Shown: positions 1 through 5,487 of the stretch, piece after piece | Numbering within the stretch: position 1 is the stretch's first letter | Layout: each line of letters begins with the position of its first letter | Source: Alphaproteobacteria bacterium | GTDB taxonomy: Bacteria; Pseudomonadota; Alphaproteobacteria; Rhodobacterales; Rhodobacteraceae | Length of the DNA stretch: 6,985 nucleotides | Direction of reading: 5' to 3' | Assembly: GCA_003694465.1 (NCBI GenBank) | Contig: RFKM01000113.1 | Coordinates: 1-6,985 of the forward strand | The notes under the pieces: model-generated | Databases searched by the model: none | What the model saw: the letters and a program-made list of their open reading frames with translations, nothing else | What the model was told of the DNA's origin: nothing | Made by a program: the position numbers and the translations under genes

Positions 1-12
1 GGCCGGGCGCTC

Positions 13-34
13 CCCGGTTCGCAGGCGAACCGGG
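13..34. repeat. GC-rich inverted repeat (hairpin), possible end of an upstream transcript
   Basis: CCCGGTTCGC (13-22) and GCGAACCGGG (25-34) are perfect reverse complements separated by 2 bases. As RNA this would be a 9-bp stem with a CAGG loop. No T-run follows on either strand, so it is not a canonical intrinsic terminator, although high-GC alphaproteobacteria often have terminators with poor T-tracts. The gene it might terminate lies outside the window. Confidence 0.5.
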
Positions 35-95
35 CGGGCAAACACCCGTCCCGCACCCCCTGCCCTGATGCGCGCGGTCCCGGCCGCAGGACTGC

Positions 96-114
96 GCGGC
101 CCCGGTCGGGCCGC
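96..114. repeat. Small GC-rich inverted repeat upstream of the gene cluster
   Basis: GCGGCCC (96-102) and GGGCCGC (108-114) form a perfect 7-bp stem with a 5-base loop. In such GC-rich DNA a stem of this size can arise by chance, so I attach no function to it. It lies in the 270-bp stretch before the first gene, where I see no convincing coding region. Confidence 0.35.
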
Positions 115-197
115 ACCGCGGCGGTGTGGCCTCATGGGCGTCGGTCATGTCGATGACGCCGGGCAAGTGGCTTCTTCCGAGGCATTTTCCCGGGCCG

Positions 198-225
198 GGT
201 TTTTTCCCGAACAACCGGAAAAACC
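198..225. promoter_or_regulatory. Imperfect inverted repeat upstream of the cluster, possible operator or leader hairpin
   Basis: GGTTTTTTCC (198-207) and GGAAAAACC (217-225) are reverse complements apart from one extra T in the left arm, separated by 9 bases. The T and A runs stand out from the GC-rich surroundings. The repeat ends 45 bases before the first ATG of the cluster at 271, where an operator or a 5'-leader hairpin would be expected. I could not identify a convincing -35/-10 pair nearby, so the regulatory role is inferred from position and symmetry only. Confidence 0.35.
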
Positions 226-255
226 AGTCATCACGGTTCTGAGTGCCGCCGCCGC

Positions 256-264
256 AGGGGAGGG
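256..264 (+). promoter_or_regulatory. Strong ribosome binding site, presumed original site of the gene now at 1246
   Basis: AGGGGAGGG lies 6 bases before the ATG at 271, an excellent Shine-Dalgarno sequence at normal spacing. That ATG opens the left copy of the 26-base repeat, which equals the first 26 bases of the conserved gene now starting at 1246. The block resembles the AGGGAGGGACTGCG upstream of the small membrane gene at 2631, so it has the local GC-rich style and is not part of the low-GC insert. I infer that this site once drove the conserved gene directly and now starts the leader peptide before mrr. Confidence 0.7.
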
Positions 265-270
265 CTGCGC

Positions 271-296
271 ATGAAACGCCTCATCGAAGCGGGGTT
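271..296 (+). repeat. Left copy of the 26-bp direct repeat flanking mrr
   Basis: The 26 bases here are identical to 1246-1271 (start ATGAAACGCC, end GCGGGGTT). Identity stops on both sides: the base before is C here and A at the other copy; the base after is T here and G there. The repeat is exactly the 5' end of the conserved gene's coding sequence, beginning at its ATG. A perfect 26-base repeat 975 bp apart is far beyond chance and marks a duplicated target or attachment sequence. Confidence 0.95.
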
Positions 297-324
297 TGAA
301 AAAGGAGGGTTTTTCGAGCCATGA
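271..324 (+). CDS. 17-codon leader peptide ORF from the duplicated gene start, coupled to mrr
   Basis: Reading from the ATG at 271 gives MKRLIEAGFEKGGFFEP and then TGA at 322-324. The first eight residues match the N-terminus of the conserved protein encoded from 1246; the rest comes from the inserted DNA. The strong Shine-Dalgarno at 256-264 predicts that this ORF is translated. Its stop overlaps the mrr start as ATGA (321-324), the classic layout for termination-reinitiation coupling. The peptide has no recognisable motif. I infer that translating it, not the peptide itself, is what matters: it would deliver ribosomes to the mrr start. Confidence 0.6.
   Translation: MKRLIEAGFEKGGFFEP
293..320 (+). 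promoter_or_regulatory. Junction stem-loop with the mrr Shine-Dalgarno in its loop
   Basis: GGTTTGAAAAA (293-303) can pair with TTTTTCGAGCC (310-320). In RNA this is an 11-bp stem with two G-U pairs; the loop GGAGGG (304-309) is the core of the AAAGGAGG ribosome binding site for the ATG at 321. The outermost four bases on the left (293-296) belong to the 26-bp repeat, so the structure exists only at this junction. The stem ends immediately before the start codon. It may gate mrr translation, opened by ribosomes crossing the leader ORF. Alternatively it could be a recombination-related end structure. Pairing was worked out by hand and no energy was computed. Confidence 0.5.
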
Positions 325-1245
325 CAAAACGTAGATTTGTAATTGAGGAGGAGGGGCTCCCCGACCTGCCCGGAATGATGCTCGCTACAGTAGAAGCTTT
401 GAAGACGGTTGGCGGGTCGGCCACGATAGGTGAGCTGGAAGAGAAGATCGCCGAAATCGAGGGGGTTTCCGAAGAAGAGCAGTCCCTGATGATGACCGGG
501 CGGAACAGCAACCGATCGCGTCTCAATTATTATCTCGCCTGGGCTCGAACCTTCCTGAAACGGGGTGGGGCGCTGGAAAACTCTCGGCGCGGTGTGTGGT
601 CGCTGACCGAAAGCGGGCACAAAATAACCTCCATTGATGACACCCGAGCGATTTACGAGGCGGTCAACGCCGAAGAACGAGCGCGCGCAAAGGAAAAAAG
701 AGAAAAGAACAGGGCTCTGCGAGAGCCTCAAAAGGTTGTCGTGCTCTTCAAGGGGTCGGGAGATGACGAAGACCAGCGCGATTTTGACGATTGGAAATCC
801 AAATTGTTGGATGTGCTTCGGTCGATGTCGCCAGATGCCTTCGAAAGACTCGCCCAAAGGCTGTTGCGAGAAGCTGGTTTCACGAAAGTCGAAGTCAGAG
901 GGAAAACTGGTGACGGCGGCATTGATGGAGTCGGGGTTTTGCGGGTCAATCTTGTTTCGTTTCAGGTGTTTTTTCAATGCAAACGATATAAAGGCAGCGT
1001 AGGCTCCTCTGAAATAAGAGATTTTCGCGGTGCCATGATGGGACGTGCCGACAAGGGCTTGTTCATCACGACGGGATCATTCACTTCTCAAGCATCCGAC
1101 GAGGCAACGCGCGACGGTGCTACCGCCATTGACCTGATTGACGGAGATCGATTGTGTGATCTTCTGAAGGAAAATGGCCTTGGCGTCCAAACTGAACTGG
1201 TTGAAAGGGTGCAAATCAACCGCTCTTGGTTCGAGGCTATCTGAA
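297..1245 (+). mobile_element. Inserted mrr cassette (949 bp plus one 26-bp repeat copy), mechanism unknown
   Basis: The DNA between the two 26-bp repeats contains one gene, mrr. The two junctions are 975 bp apart, and removing one repeat copy with the intervening DNA would put the strong ribosome binding site at 256-264 directly before the conserved gene. The segment has lower GC than its surroundings: hand counts of three 60-base rows gave 62% (361-420), 55% (661-720) and 40% (961-1020), against 70% for row 1621-1680. It uses codons such as AGA, ATA and TTT that are scarce in neighbouring genes. No transposase, recombinase or clear terminal inverted repeat is present, so it is either a non-autonomous element or the product of recombination. 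Calling it mobile is an inference from the repeat and the composition. Confidence 0.65.
321..1244 (+). CDS. mrr: Mrr-type restriction endonuclease (modification-dependent, type IV-like)
   Basis: 307 aa. Residues about 10-100 resemble the Mrr N-terminal winged-helix domain. A charged linker follows (about 115-160, rich in Lys, Arg and Glu). Residues about 165-285 form the Mrr catalytic domain of the PD-(D/E)XK fold: FERLAQ with Glu175, GDGGIDG with Asp202, and QCKRY with Gln219 and Lys221, then the family-typical FRGAMMGRADKGLFITTGSF. All expected active-site positions are present and the length matches full-size Mrr, so it is probably functional. Mrr proteins cut DNA carrying foreign methylation and act in the cytoplasm; the modification recognised cannot be read from the sequence. 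The start is fixed by AAAGGAGG at 301-308 and by an in-frame TGA at 297-299 with no other start between. Low GC and flanking repeats suggest transfer. No methyltransferase or other restriction subunit adjoins it. Confidence 0.9.
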   Translation: MTKRRFVIEEEGLPDLPGMMLATVEALKTVGGSATIGELEEKIAEIEGVSEEEQSLMMTGRNSNRSRLNYYLAWARTFLKRGGALENSRRGVWSLTESGHKITSIDDTRAIYEAVNAEERARAKEKREKNRALREPQKVVVLFKGSGDDEDQRDFDDWKSKLLDVLRSMSPDAFERLAQRLLREAGFTKVEVRGKTGDGGIDGVGVLRVNLVSFQVFFQCKRYKGSVGSSEIRDFRGAMMGRADKGLFITTGSFTSQASDEATRDGATAIDLIDGDRLCDLLKENGLGVQTELVERVQINRSWFEAI

Positions 1246-1271
1246 ATGAAACGCCTCATCGAAGCGGGGTT
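1246..1271 (+). repeat. Right copy of the 26-bp direct repeat, start of the intact conserved gene
   Basis: Identical to 271-296. Here the sequence continues into the full conserved coding region, so this copy is the functional 5' end of that gene. It begins one base after the mrr stop codon (TGA at 1242-1244, then A, then ATG). Confidence 0.95.
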
Positions 1272-2616
1272 GATGTTCGGCAATCTCGTCCGGGTCGACA
1301 GCCCGGCGCTGGTCGGGCGCTACAACCGGGCGCTGCGCCAGCTGACGGGCAAGCAGACTTCGCTTTCGGAGTTCCACATCGACATTTCCGGCTATTCCTA
1401 CGAGATCGGCGAGGAGCTGGGCGATCATCTCTACCTCAACCCCGGCGGGGTGAACCGGATGTTCATCATCCTGACCCCGCAGCAGAAGACCGCCCCGCTG
1501 CTGAACGCGCAATTCTCGACCTCGCGCGGGATTCTCCAGCAGTTCATCGCCGAGAACGAGGCGGCGCTCTTCGCCCTCACCGCCCAGGACGCGGTGGCCG
1601 GCGAGCTTGACAATTCGGTGTTCGAGGCCACCAGCCCGGCGCGCCTGTTCGACATCCGCACCATCACCGTGGTGGCCGACACCACCCGCAGCCATGTCGC
1701 CAATGCCCGCAAGCTGGCGGCGAAGATCGAGGAGTTCCAGACCCGCCCCGACGCCTGGCACGACGAGGCGCTCATCGCCGAGATGATCGCCCTGGCAAAA
1801 GAGACCGGCGACATCACCCGCGTGCCGATCGACCTCGGCCGGCCCAGCTACCAGCAGGGCAATTTCTGGACGGCGCTCTTCGGCGGGGTTTACGTCTTTC
1901 GCGACGTGCCCGACCCGGCGGCGATCAGCCTGCGCCCGCGCGAGAGCCTCGGCGAGATGCCGATCGAAACGCTCGATCTTTCCCAGCGCAACGCCATCGC
2001 CGCCTTCCTGTCGCGCAACGATCTCGTCGAGCCGATCATCAAGGCGCGCGGCGTCGACGGGGCGGCGATCCTGCGCCAGAAGATGGATTTCATCCTCGTC
2101 GATGCCGCCACCAGCGCGGGGATCGACATTCCGGGCACCGATCCGCGCGCCCTGCACCGGCTGGCCCAGAAGATGGGGCACCGGCTGCCGCCGGCCTTCC
2201 TGCAACTCAACGCCCTTGTGCGCTGGGCGCTGAACGGTGGCCCATGGCCGCGCATTGCCTCCGACGACCCGGCCTATTTCTACACCCTGCGCGCGCGCCC
2301 CGATCACCCCGACCGCGACCTGATCAACCAGCTCTTGTCGGAGCTCTCGCCGCTCGACGTGCGCCAGCTCTTCATCACCCACAAGGCGGCCTTCTACGAG
2401 GCCTACCGAAGCTGGCCCGAGGCCAAGAAGGCCTATGTGGTCGATTTCCTTGCCTCCGACTATGCCGCCAACAAGGCCGGCGCGCGCGAGGCGCTGTTCG
2501 GCGGCCGGCCGACGCCGCCGCGCCCGGCCGTGCCCGCCTCTGGCCCCTGGACGAAGAAGGATGATAAGGAAGACCTGATCGATCTCGTCGGGCCCTGGGG
2601 CGCGCTGCGTCGGTAG
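1246..2616 (+). CDS. Conserved protein of unknown function (DUF6638-like)
   Basis: 456 aa. I recognise it as a conserved alphaproteobacterial hypothetical protein, from memory the DUF6638 family; the family number should be checked. It has no signal peptide or membrane segment and no catalytic motif I can name. Visible features are an N-terminal FHIDISGYSYEIGEELGD stretch at about residues 43-60, a long mixed alpha/beta body, and a Pro-rich linker near the end (GGRPTPPRPAVPASGP) before an acidic tail. It is probably cytoplasmic. Start: the ATG at 1246 gives MKRLIEAGLMFGNL. The frame is open further upstream, but only inside the mrr gene. Only a weak GAGG (1233-1236) precedes it, and the mrr stop is one base away, so translation probably relies on reinitiation after mrr. 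The gene appears intact despite the insertion before it. It is followed by two small membrane-protein genes at short spacing. Confidence 0.75.
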   Translation: MKRLIEAGLMFGNLVRVDSPALVGRYNRALRQLTGKQTSLSEFHIDISGYSYEIGEELGDHLYLNPGGVNRMFIILTPQQKTAPLLNAQFSTSRGILQQFIAENEAALFALTAQDAVAGELDNSVFEATSPARLFDIRTITVVADTTRSHVANARKLAAKIEEFQTRPDAWHDEALIAEMIALAKETGDITRVPIDLGRPSYQQGNFWTALFGGVYVFRDVPDPAAISLRPRESLGEMPIETLDLSQRNAIAAFLSRNDLVEPIIKARGVDGAAILRQKMDFILVDAATSAGIDIPGTDPRALHRLAQKMGHRLPPAFLQLNALVRWALNGGPWPRIASDDPAYFYTLRARPDHPDRDLINQLLSELSPLDVRQLFITHKAAFYEAYRSWPEAKKAYVVDFLASDYAANKAGAREALFGGRPTPPRPAVPASGPWTKKDDKEDLIDLVGPWGALRR

Positions 2617-2630
2617 GGAGGGACTGCGCC

Positions 2631-2900
2631 ATGGGATTTCTGCGCCTGCTGGTCTTCGGCTTTCTCGGGCTGAGCGTGGTCTATGTCGCGGTCAGCCTTT
2701 ACGCCCGCTCGGTCCACCGCGAGAAGCTCGAAAACCTCTGGGCCGAAGAGCACCCCGGCGACGAGGACAGCCCCGAGCGCGAGGCCTTTCTCGAAGAAGA
2801 GATGCGCGCCTATCGTCACAGCCTGCGCTACCGGCTGCTCCTGCTCGTCTACATCCTGCCCGCCCTTGCCGGGGCGGCGCTGTTCTTTTCCATCAACTGA
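2631..2900 (+). CDS. Small two-helix membrane protein of unknown function
   Basis: 89 aa. Hydrophobic segments at about residues 4-24 (FLRLLVFGFLGLSVVYVAVS) and 67-87 (YRLLLLVYILPALAGAALFF) flank a charged, acidic loop of about 40 residues that includes EEHPGDEDSPEREAFLEEE. The predicted topology is a helical hairpin in the inner membrane. A clear Shine-Dalgarno (AGGGAGGGA, 2615-2623) overlaps the stop of the preceding gene and sits 7 bases before the ATG. The tight spacing on both sides (14 and 8 bases) indicates one operon with the conserved gene and the DUF1523 gene, suggesting a shared envelope-related role. I do not recognise a named family. Confidence 0.8.
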   Translation: MGFLRLLVFGFLGLSVVYVAVSLYARSVHREKLENLWAEEHPGDEDSPEREAFLEEEMRAYRHSLRYRLLLLVYILPALAGAALFFSIN

Positions 2901-2908
2901 GGCCCGCC

Positions 2909-3586
2909 ATGCGCTACGTGCGAAACACCGTCCTGACCGTCCTTGCGCTGATCTTCGGCGCCTTCCTGCACTACACCCTGCCCCAGCACGACATCGTGCG
3001 GGTGGTGAACACCTATCAGGAGCGGCAGGACCTCGACAACTGGACGCGCATCTTCTGGGCCCATCCCGACTACCAGTCCGACACCCTGACCAACCGCGAC
3101 GTGCAGTTCATCCAGACGGTGAAGAAAAAGACCTTTCTCTTCGGCTTCATCCGCCGCGACGCCGAAGAGGTGATGGTCTATCGCAACGAGGATACGTCGT
3201 GGGGCTGGCCGCCTTATTTCAAGTTCGACACCGCCTCGCTGCAGACCGAGGCCGACGATCTGCGCTCGACCCCGGAAAACCCGAAATGGGCGGTGATCAC
3301 CCATTACGGCTGGCGGATCGAGCTGTTTTCGGCCTTCCCGAACGCGGTGGCGATCCGCCCGGTCGAAAGCCCCGACGTGACGATCATCCCGTGGTTCAAC
3401 ATCTTCTTCTTCACGGTGCTGATCGTCGGGGCACTGTTCGTGCGTGCGATGTGGCGGCAGTTCCGCGAACGCACCATCGACCCGATGCTCGACGACACCC
3501 GCGATGCCTGGGAAAAGGTTGACGACTTCGCCGAGGAAAAACGCAGCCGCCTGCGCCGCTGGTGGCAGAGCTGGACCGGCCGCTAA
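2909..3586 (+). CDS. DUF1523 family membrane protein
   Basis: 225 aa. It has an N-terminal hydrophobic segment (about residues 7-23, a signal anchor), a soluble domain of about 135 residues, a second membrane helix (about 159-180, IIPWFNIFFFTVLIVGALFV) and a charged C-terminal tail with DPMLDDTRDAWEKVDDFAEEKR. The soluble part contains the VVNTYQERQDLDNWTRIFWAHPD and FGFIRRDAEEVMVYRNEDT stretches that I associate with DUF1523, whose function is unknown. With two membrane segments, the central domain probably faces the periplasm and both ends the cytoplasm, but orientation is inferred. The ribosome binding site GAGG (2899-2902) overlaps the stop of the upstream gene with 6 bases to the ATG, so translation is probably coupled. 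It is the last gene of the plus-strand cluster. Confidence 0.8.
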   Translation: MRYVRNTVLTVLALIFGAFLHYTLPQHDIVRVVNTYQERQDLDNWTRIFWAHPDYQSDTLTNRDVQFIQTVKKKTFLFGFIRRDAEEVMVYRNEDTSWGWPPYFKFDTASLQTEADDLRSTPENPKWAVITHYGWRIELFSAFPNAVAIRPVESPDVTIIPWFNIFFFTVLIVGALFVRAMWRQFRERTIDPMLDDTRDAWEKVDDFAEEKRSRLRRWWQSWTGR

Positions 3587-3625
3587 AGCGCGTCGTCCCG
3601 GTTCTGATTGTCGCCATTGCGAAGC

Positions 3626-3639
3626 GGCGCGTATGCGCC
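3626..3639. terminator. Weak candidate hairpin between convergent genes
   Basis: GGCGC (3626-3630), loop GTAT, GCGCC (3635-3639) lies in the 73-bp gap between the convergent DUF1523 and panC genes, where a bidirectional terminator would be expected. The stem is only 5 bp and neither strand has a T-run after it. The position is the main argument and the structure itself is weak. Confidence 0.25.
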
Positions 3640-3659
3640 CGTCCGGGCCGGCGCTGCGC

Positions 3660-4502
3660 TCAGGGGGTGACCGGCACGTTGTCGATGAGCCGCACCGCGC
3701 CGATATGGGCGGCGGCCAGAAGGCGCGCGGGTTCGCTGAGCCTGTCGAGCGGGGCCAGCCCGTTCTCGGCCCGAAGCTCGAGGTATTCCACCGAGGCAAA
3801 GCCGGCCGAGACGATCTCGAGCCGCGCCTCGGCCAGCGTTTCGGCCACATGCGCGCCCTCGCGCAGCGCCTCGGCGGCGCGGCAGAGCGCCCGGTAGAGC
3901 GCCGGCGCCTTGCGGCGTTCGTCTTCGGTCAGGCGCTCGTTGCGCGAAGAGAGCGCCAGCCCGTCGGCCTCGCGCACCGTCGGGCAGCCGATGATCTCGA
4001 CCCCGAGATCGAGGTCGCGCACGAGGCGGCTGACCACCTGCAGCTGCTGGAAATCCTTCTGCCCGAAATAGGCGCGGTCGGGGCGGGTCTGGGTGAAGAT
4101 CTTGGTGACCACCGTCGCCACCCCGTCGAAATGCCCGGGCCGGCCGGCGCCGCACAGCCCCTCGCTGACCCCGGCCACCGAAACCCGGGTCGAAAACCCG
4201 GCGGGGTAGACCTCTTCGAGCCGCGGCGCATAGAGCAGATCGACCCCGGCGCGCGCGAGCATGGTCGCGTCGCGGTCCATGTGGCGCGGATATTTTTCAA
4301 GGTCGTCCGGATTGTCGAACTGCTTCGGGTTGACGAAGATCCAGACGATCACCCGGTCGGCCCAGCTGCGGGCCGCCTCGACAAGGCTCATGTGCCCGGC
4401 ATGGAGCGCGCCCATGGTCGGGACAACCGCCACCGTCTCGCCGGCGCGGCGCCAGTCGTCGGTGATCCAGCGCACGTCCTCGAGGGTGTGAACGGTTTTC
4501 AT
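3660..4502 (-). CDS. panC: Pantoate--beta-alanine ligase (pantothenate synthetase)
   Basis: 280 aa, the usual length. It joins (R)-pantoate and beta-alanine using ATP, via a pantoyl-adenylate, to make pantothenate (vitamin B5), the precursor of coenzyme A; it is cytoplasmic. The family marks are all present: [14 protein letters not shown] (residues 27-40) with the HxGH nucleotide-binding motif at 34-37; [16 protein letters not shown] (58-73); [18 protein letters not shown] (115-132); [10 protein letters not shown] (145-154); and the KMSKS-like [10 protein letters not shown] (182-191). The start ATG overlaps the panB stop as ATGA (4502-4499), so its translation is probably coupled to panB. Nothing is truncated or unusual. 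Confidence 0.97.
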   Translation of the reverse strand: MKTVHTLEDVRWITDDWRRAGETVAVVPTMGALHAGHMSLVEAARSWADRVIVWIFVNPKQFDNPDDLEKYPRHMDRDATMLARAGVDLLYAPRLEEVYPAGFSTRVSVAGVSEGLCGAGRPGHFDGVATVVTKIFTQTRPDRAYFGQKDFQQLQVVSRLVRDLDLGVEIIGCPTVREADGLALSSRNERLTEDERRKAPALYRALCRAAEALREGAHVAETLAEARLEIVSAGFASVEYLELRAENGLAPLDRLSEPARLLAAAHIGAVRLIDNVPVTP

Positions 4503-5326
4503 GTCTGCGGCTCCTTGTCGGAAAAGACATGCTCGGGCGCCGGGAAGGCGCGCGCGCGCACTTCTTCGGCATAGGCGGCGATGGCCTTTTCGGCCGCATC
4601 GCCCAAGGCCCCGTAGCGTTTGACGAACTTCGGCTTGAAGTCGGCAAACAGGCCCAGCATGTCATCGACCACGAGGATCTGGCCGTCGCAGCCCACCGAG
4701 GCGCCGATGCCGATGGTCGGGATGTCGAGCGCGGCGGTGATCTCGTCGGCAAGGTCGGCGGGCACCTTCTCGAGCACCACCGCAAAGGCCCCGGCCTCGG
4801 CCACGGCGCGGGCATCGGCCAGCACCCGGGCGCGGTCCTGCCCGCGGCCCTGAACGCGATAGCCGCCCAGCGTGTTGACCGCCTGCGGGGTAAGGCCGAC
4901 ATGGCCCATCACGGCAATGCCGCGGGCGGTGAGAAAGGCGATGGTTTCGGCCATGTGCGCCCCGCCCTCGAGCTTGACCGCCGCCGCCCCCGTTTCGGCG
5001 ATCAGGCGGGCGGCGTTGCGGAAGGCCTGCGCCGGCCCTTCCTCGTAGGCGCCGAAGGGCAGGTCGATGACCAGCATCGCCCGTTCGAGCCCGCGCGCCA
5101 CCGCCTTGCCATGGAGCATCATCATCTCCATCGTCACCCCCAGCGTCGAGGGCAGGCCGTGCACCACCATGCCGACGCTGTCGCCGACCAGAACGATGTC
5201 GCAATGCCGGTCGCAGAGGCGTGCGATCGGGGTCGAATAGGCGGTCAGGCAGACCAGCGGCGCGCCACCCTTGCGCGCGCGGATGTCGCGCGGGGTCGGC
5301 GCCGTGGGGATGGCTGTTGCGCTCAT
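4499..5326 (-). CDS. panB: 3-methyl-2-oxobutanoate hydroxymethyltransferase (ketopantoate hydroxymethyltransferase)
   Basis: 275 aa, normal for the family. It transfers a hydroxymethyl group from 5,10-methylenetetrahydrofolate to alpha-ketoisovalerate to give ketopantoate, the first committed step toward pantothenate; the enzyme is cytoplasmic and metal-dependent. Recognisable motifs are [13 protein letters not shown] (residues 45-57, metal-binding Asp49 and substrate-contacting Ser50), VIDLPFGAY with Asp88, VKLEGG with Glu120, MGHVGLTPQ (140-148), LEKVP with the likely catalytic Glu186, and [22 protein letters not shown] (204-225). The ATG at 5326 is chosen because GGGAGGA lies 4 bases upstream on the minus strand. 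An upstream in-frame ATG at 5464 would add 46 residues unlike the family. The ketopantoate reductase that completes pantoate synthesis is not in this window. Confidence 0.97.
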   Translation of the reverse strand: MSATAIPTAPTPRDIRARKGGAPLVCLTAYSTPIARLCDRHCDIVLVGDSVGMVVHGLPSTLGVTMEMMMLHGKAVARGLERAMLVIDLPFGAYEEGPAQAFRNAARLIAETGAAAVKLEGGAHMAETIAFLTARGIAVMGHVGLTPQAVNTLGGYRVQGRGQDRARVLADARAVAEAGAFAVVLEKVPADLADEITAALDIPTIGIGASVGCDGQILVVDDMLGLFADFKPKFVKRYGALGDAAEKAIAAYAEEVRARAFPAPEHVFSDKEPQT

Positions 5327-5354
5327 GGTGTCCTCCCACCGTGCTGTCGCGCGG

Positions 5355-5382
5355 GTTATAACGCCGCGCCGCAGAAAAACAA
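5355..5382 (-). promoter_or_regulatory. Candidate sigma-70-type promoter for panBC
   Basis: On the minus strand TTGTTT (5382-5377) and TATAAC (5360-5355) are separated by 16 bases. The -10 matches five of six consensus positions and the -35 three of six. Transcription would start near 5348, about 22 bases before the panB ATG, leaving room for its ribosome binding site. The -10 sits in the self-complementary GTTATAAC, so a -10 can also be read on the plus strand, but no -35 is visible in that direction. This AT-rich island is clear against the GC-rich background. Confidence 0.45.
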
Positions 5383-5421
5383 TGGATCGCGGGCCGGGGT
5401 GACGGAACGGCACCAAGAACC

Positions 5422-5450
5422 TTGCCCGATGGGCCGGGGCAGGGTTCAAT
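5422..5450 (+). promoter_or_regulatory. Candidate promoter for the solute-binding protein gene
   Basis: TTGCCC (5422-5427) and TTCAAT (5445-5450) are 17 bases apart, each matching four of six consensus positions. Transcription would start near 5457, about 30 bases before the ATG at 5488. The -10 lies inside the inverted repeat at 5436-5461. The match is modest and rests on spacing and position. Confidence 0.35.
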
Positions 5451-5461
5451 GAACCTGCCCC
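5436..5461. promoter_or_regulatory. Inverted repeat in the panB/solute-binding-protein intergenic region, operator or leader hairpin
   Basis: GGGGCAGGGTTC (5436-5447) pairs with GAACCTGCCCC (5451-5461): 11 bp with one bulged G and an AAT loop. It is the strongest symmetric structure in the 161-bp region between the divergent genes. It overlaps the candidate -10 of the plus-strand gene and lies 12 bases before its Shine-Dalgarno, so a repressor site or a leader hairpin are both possible. If the transcript starts before it, the hairpin would sit in the 5' leader. No regulator gene adjoins it in the window. Confidence 0.45.
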
Positions 5462-5487
5462 CACCGGGCCAACAGGGAGACTCGCCG

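Noticed and set aside
1..270. tRNA or other structured RNA gene near the left edge
   Set aside because: GGTTCGCAGGCGAACC superficially recalls a T-arm, but the strand symmetry is a simple hairpin and no acceptor, D or anticodon arms can be assembled around it.
68..274. 68-codon plus-strand ORF upstream of the cluster, whose stop overlaps the ATG at 271
   Set aside because: The sequence is rich in Arg, Ala and Gly as expected from random GC-rich DNA, it has no good ribosome binding site, and it runs through inverted repeats. The overlap with the ATG at 271 looks accidental, since the strong ribosome binding site there implies independent initiation.
231..977. Long minus-strand ORF opposite mrr
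   Set aside because: It is antisense to a gene with clear Mrr domains and shows no recognisable family.
1174..1245. N-terminal extension of the conserved protein starting inside mrr
   Set aside because: It would overlap mrr coding sequence. The natural start is shown by the duplicated 5' end, which begins exactly at the ATG at 1246 and, in the other copy, at an ATG with a strong ribosome binding site.
297..1245. Terminal inverted repeats of a classical insertion sequence
   Set aside because: Comparing the left end with the reverse complement of the right end gives only a few scattered matches, and no transposase is encoded.
5327..5464. 46-residue N-terminal extension of PanB
   Set aside because: The added residues are unlike the family, pass through the candidate promoter, and the ATG at 5326 has a good Shine-Dalgarno sequence.
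5422..5487. Earlier in-frame start for the solute-binding protein
   Set aside because: It would put 22 residues in front of a textbook signal peptide, and the region holds the inverted repeat and candidate promoter.
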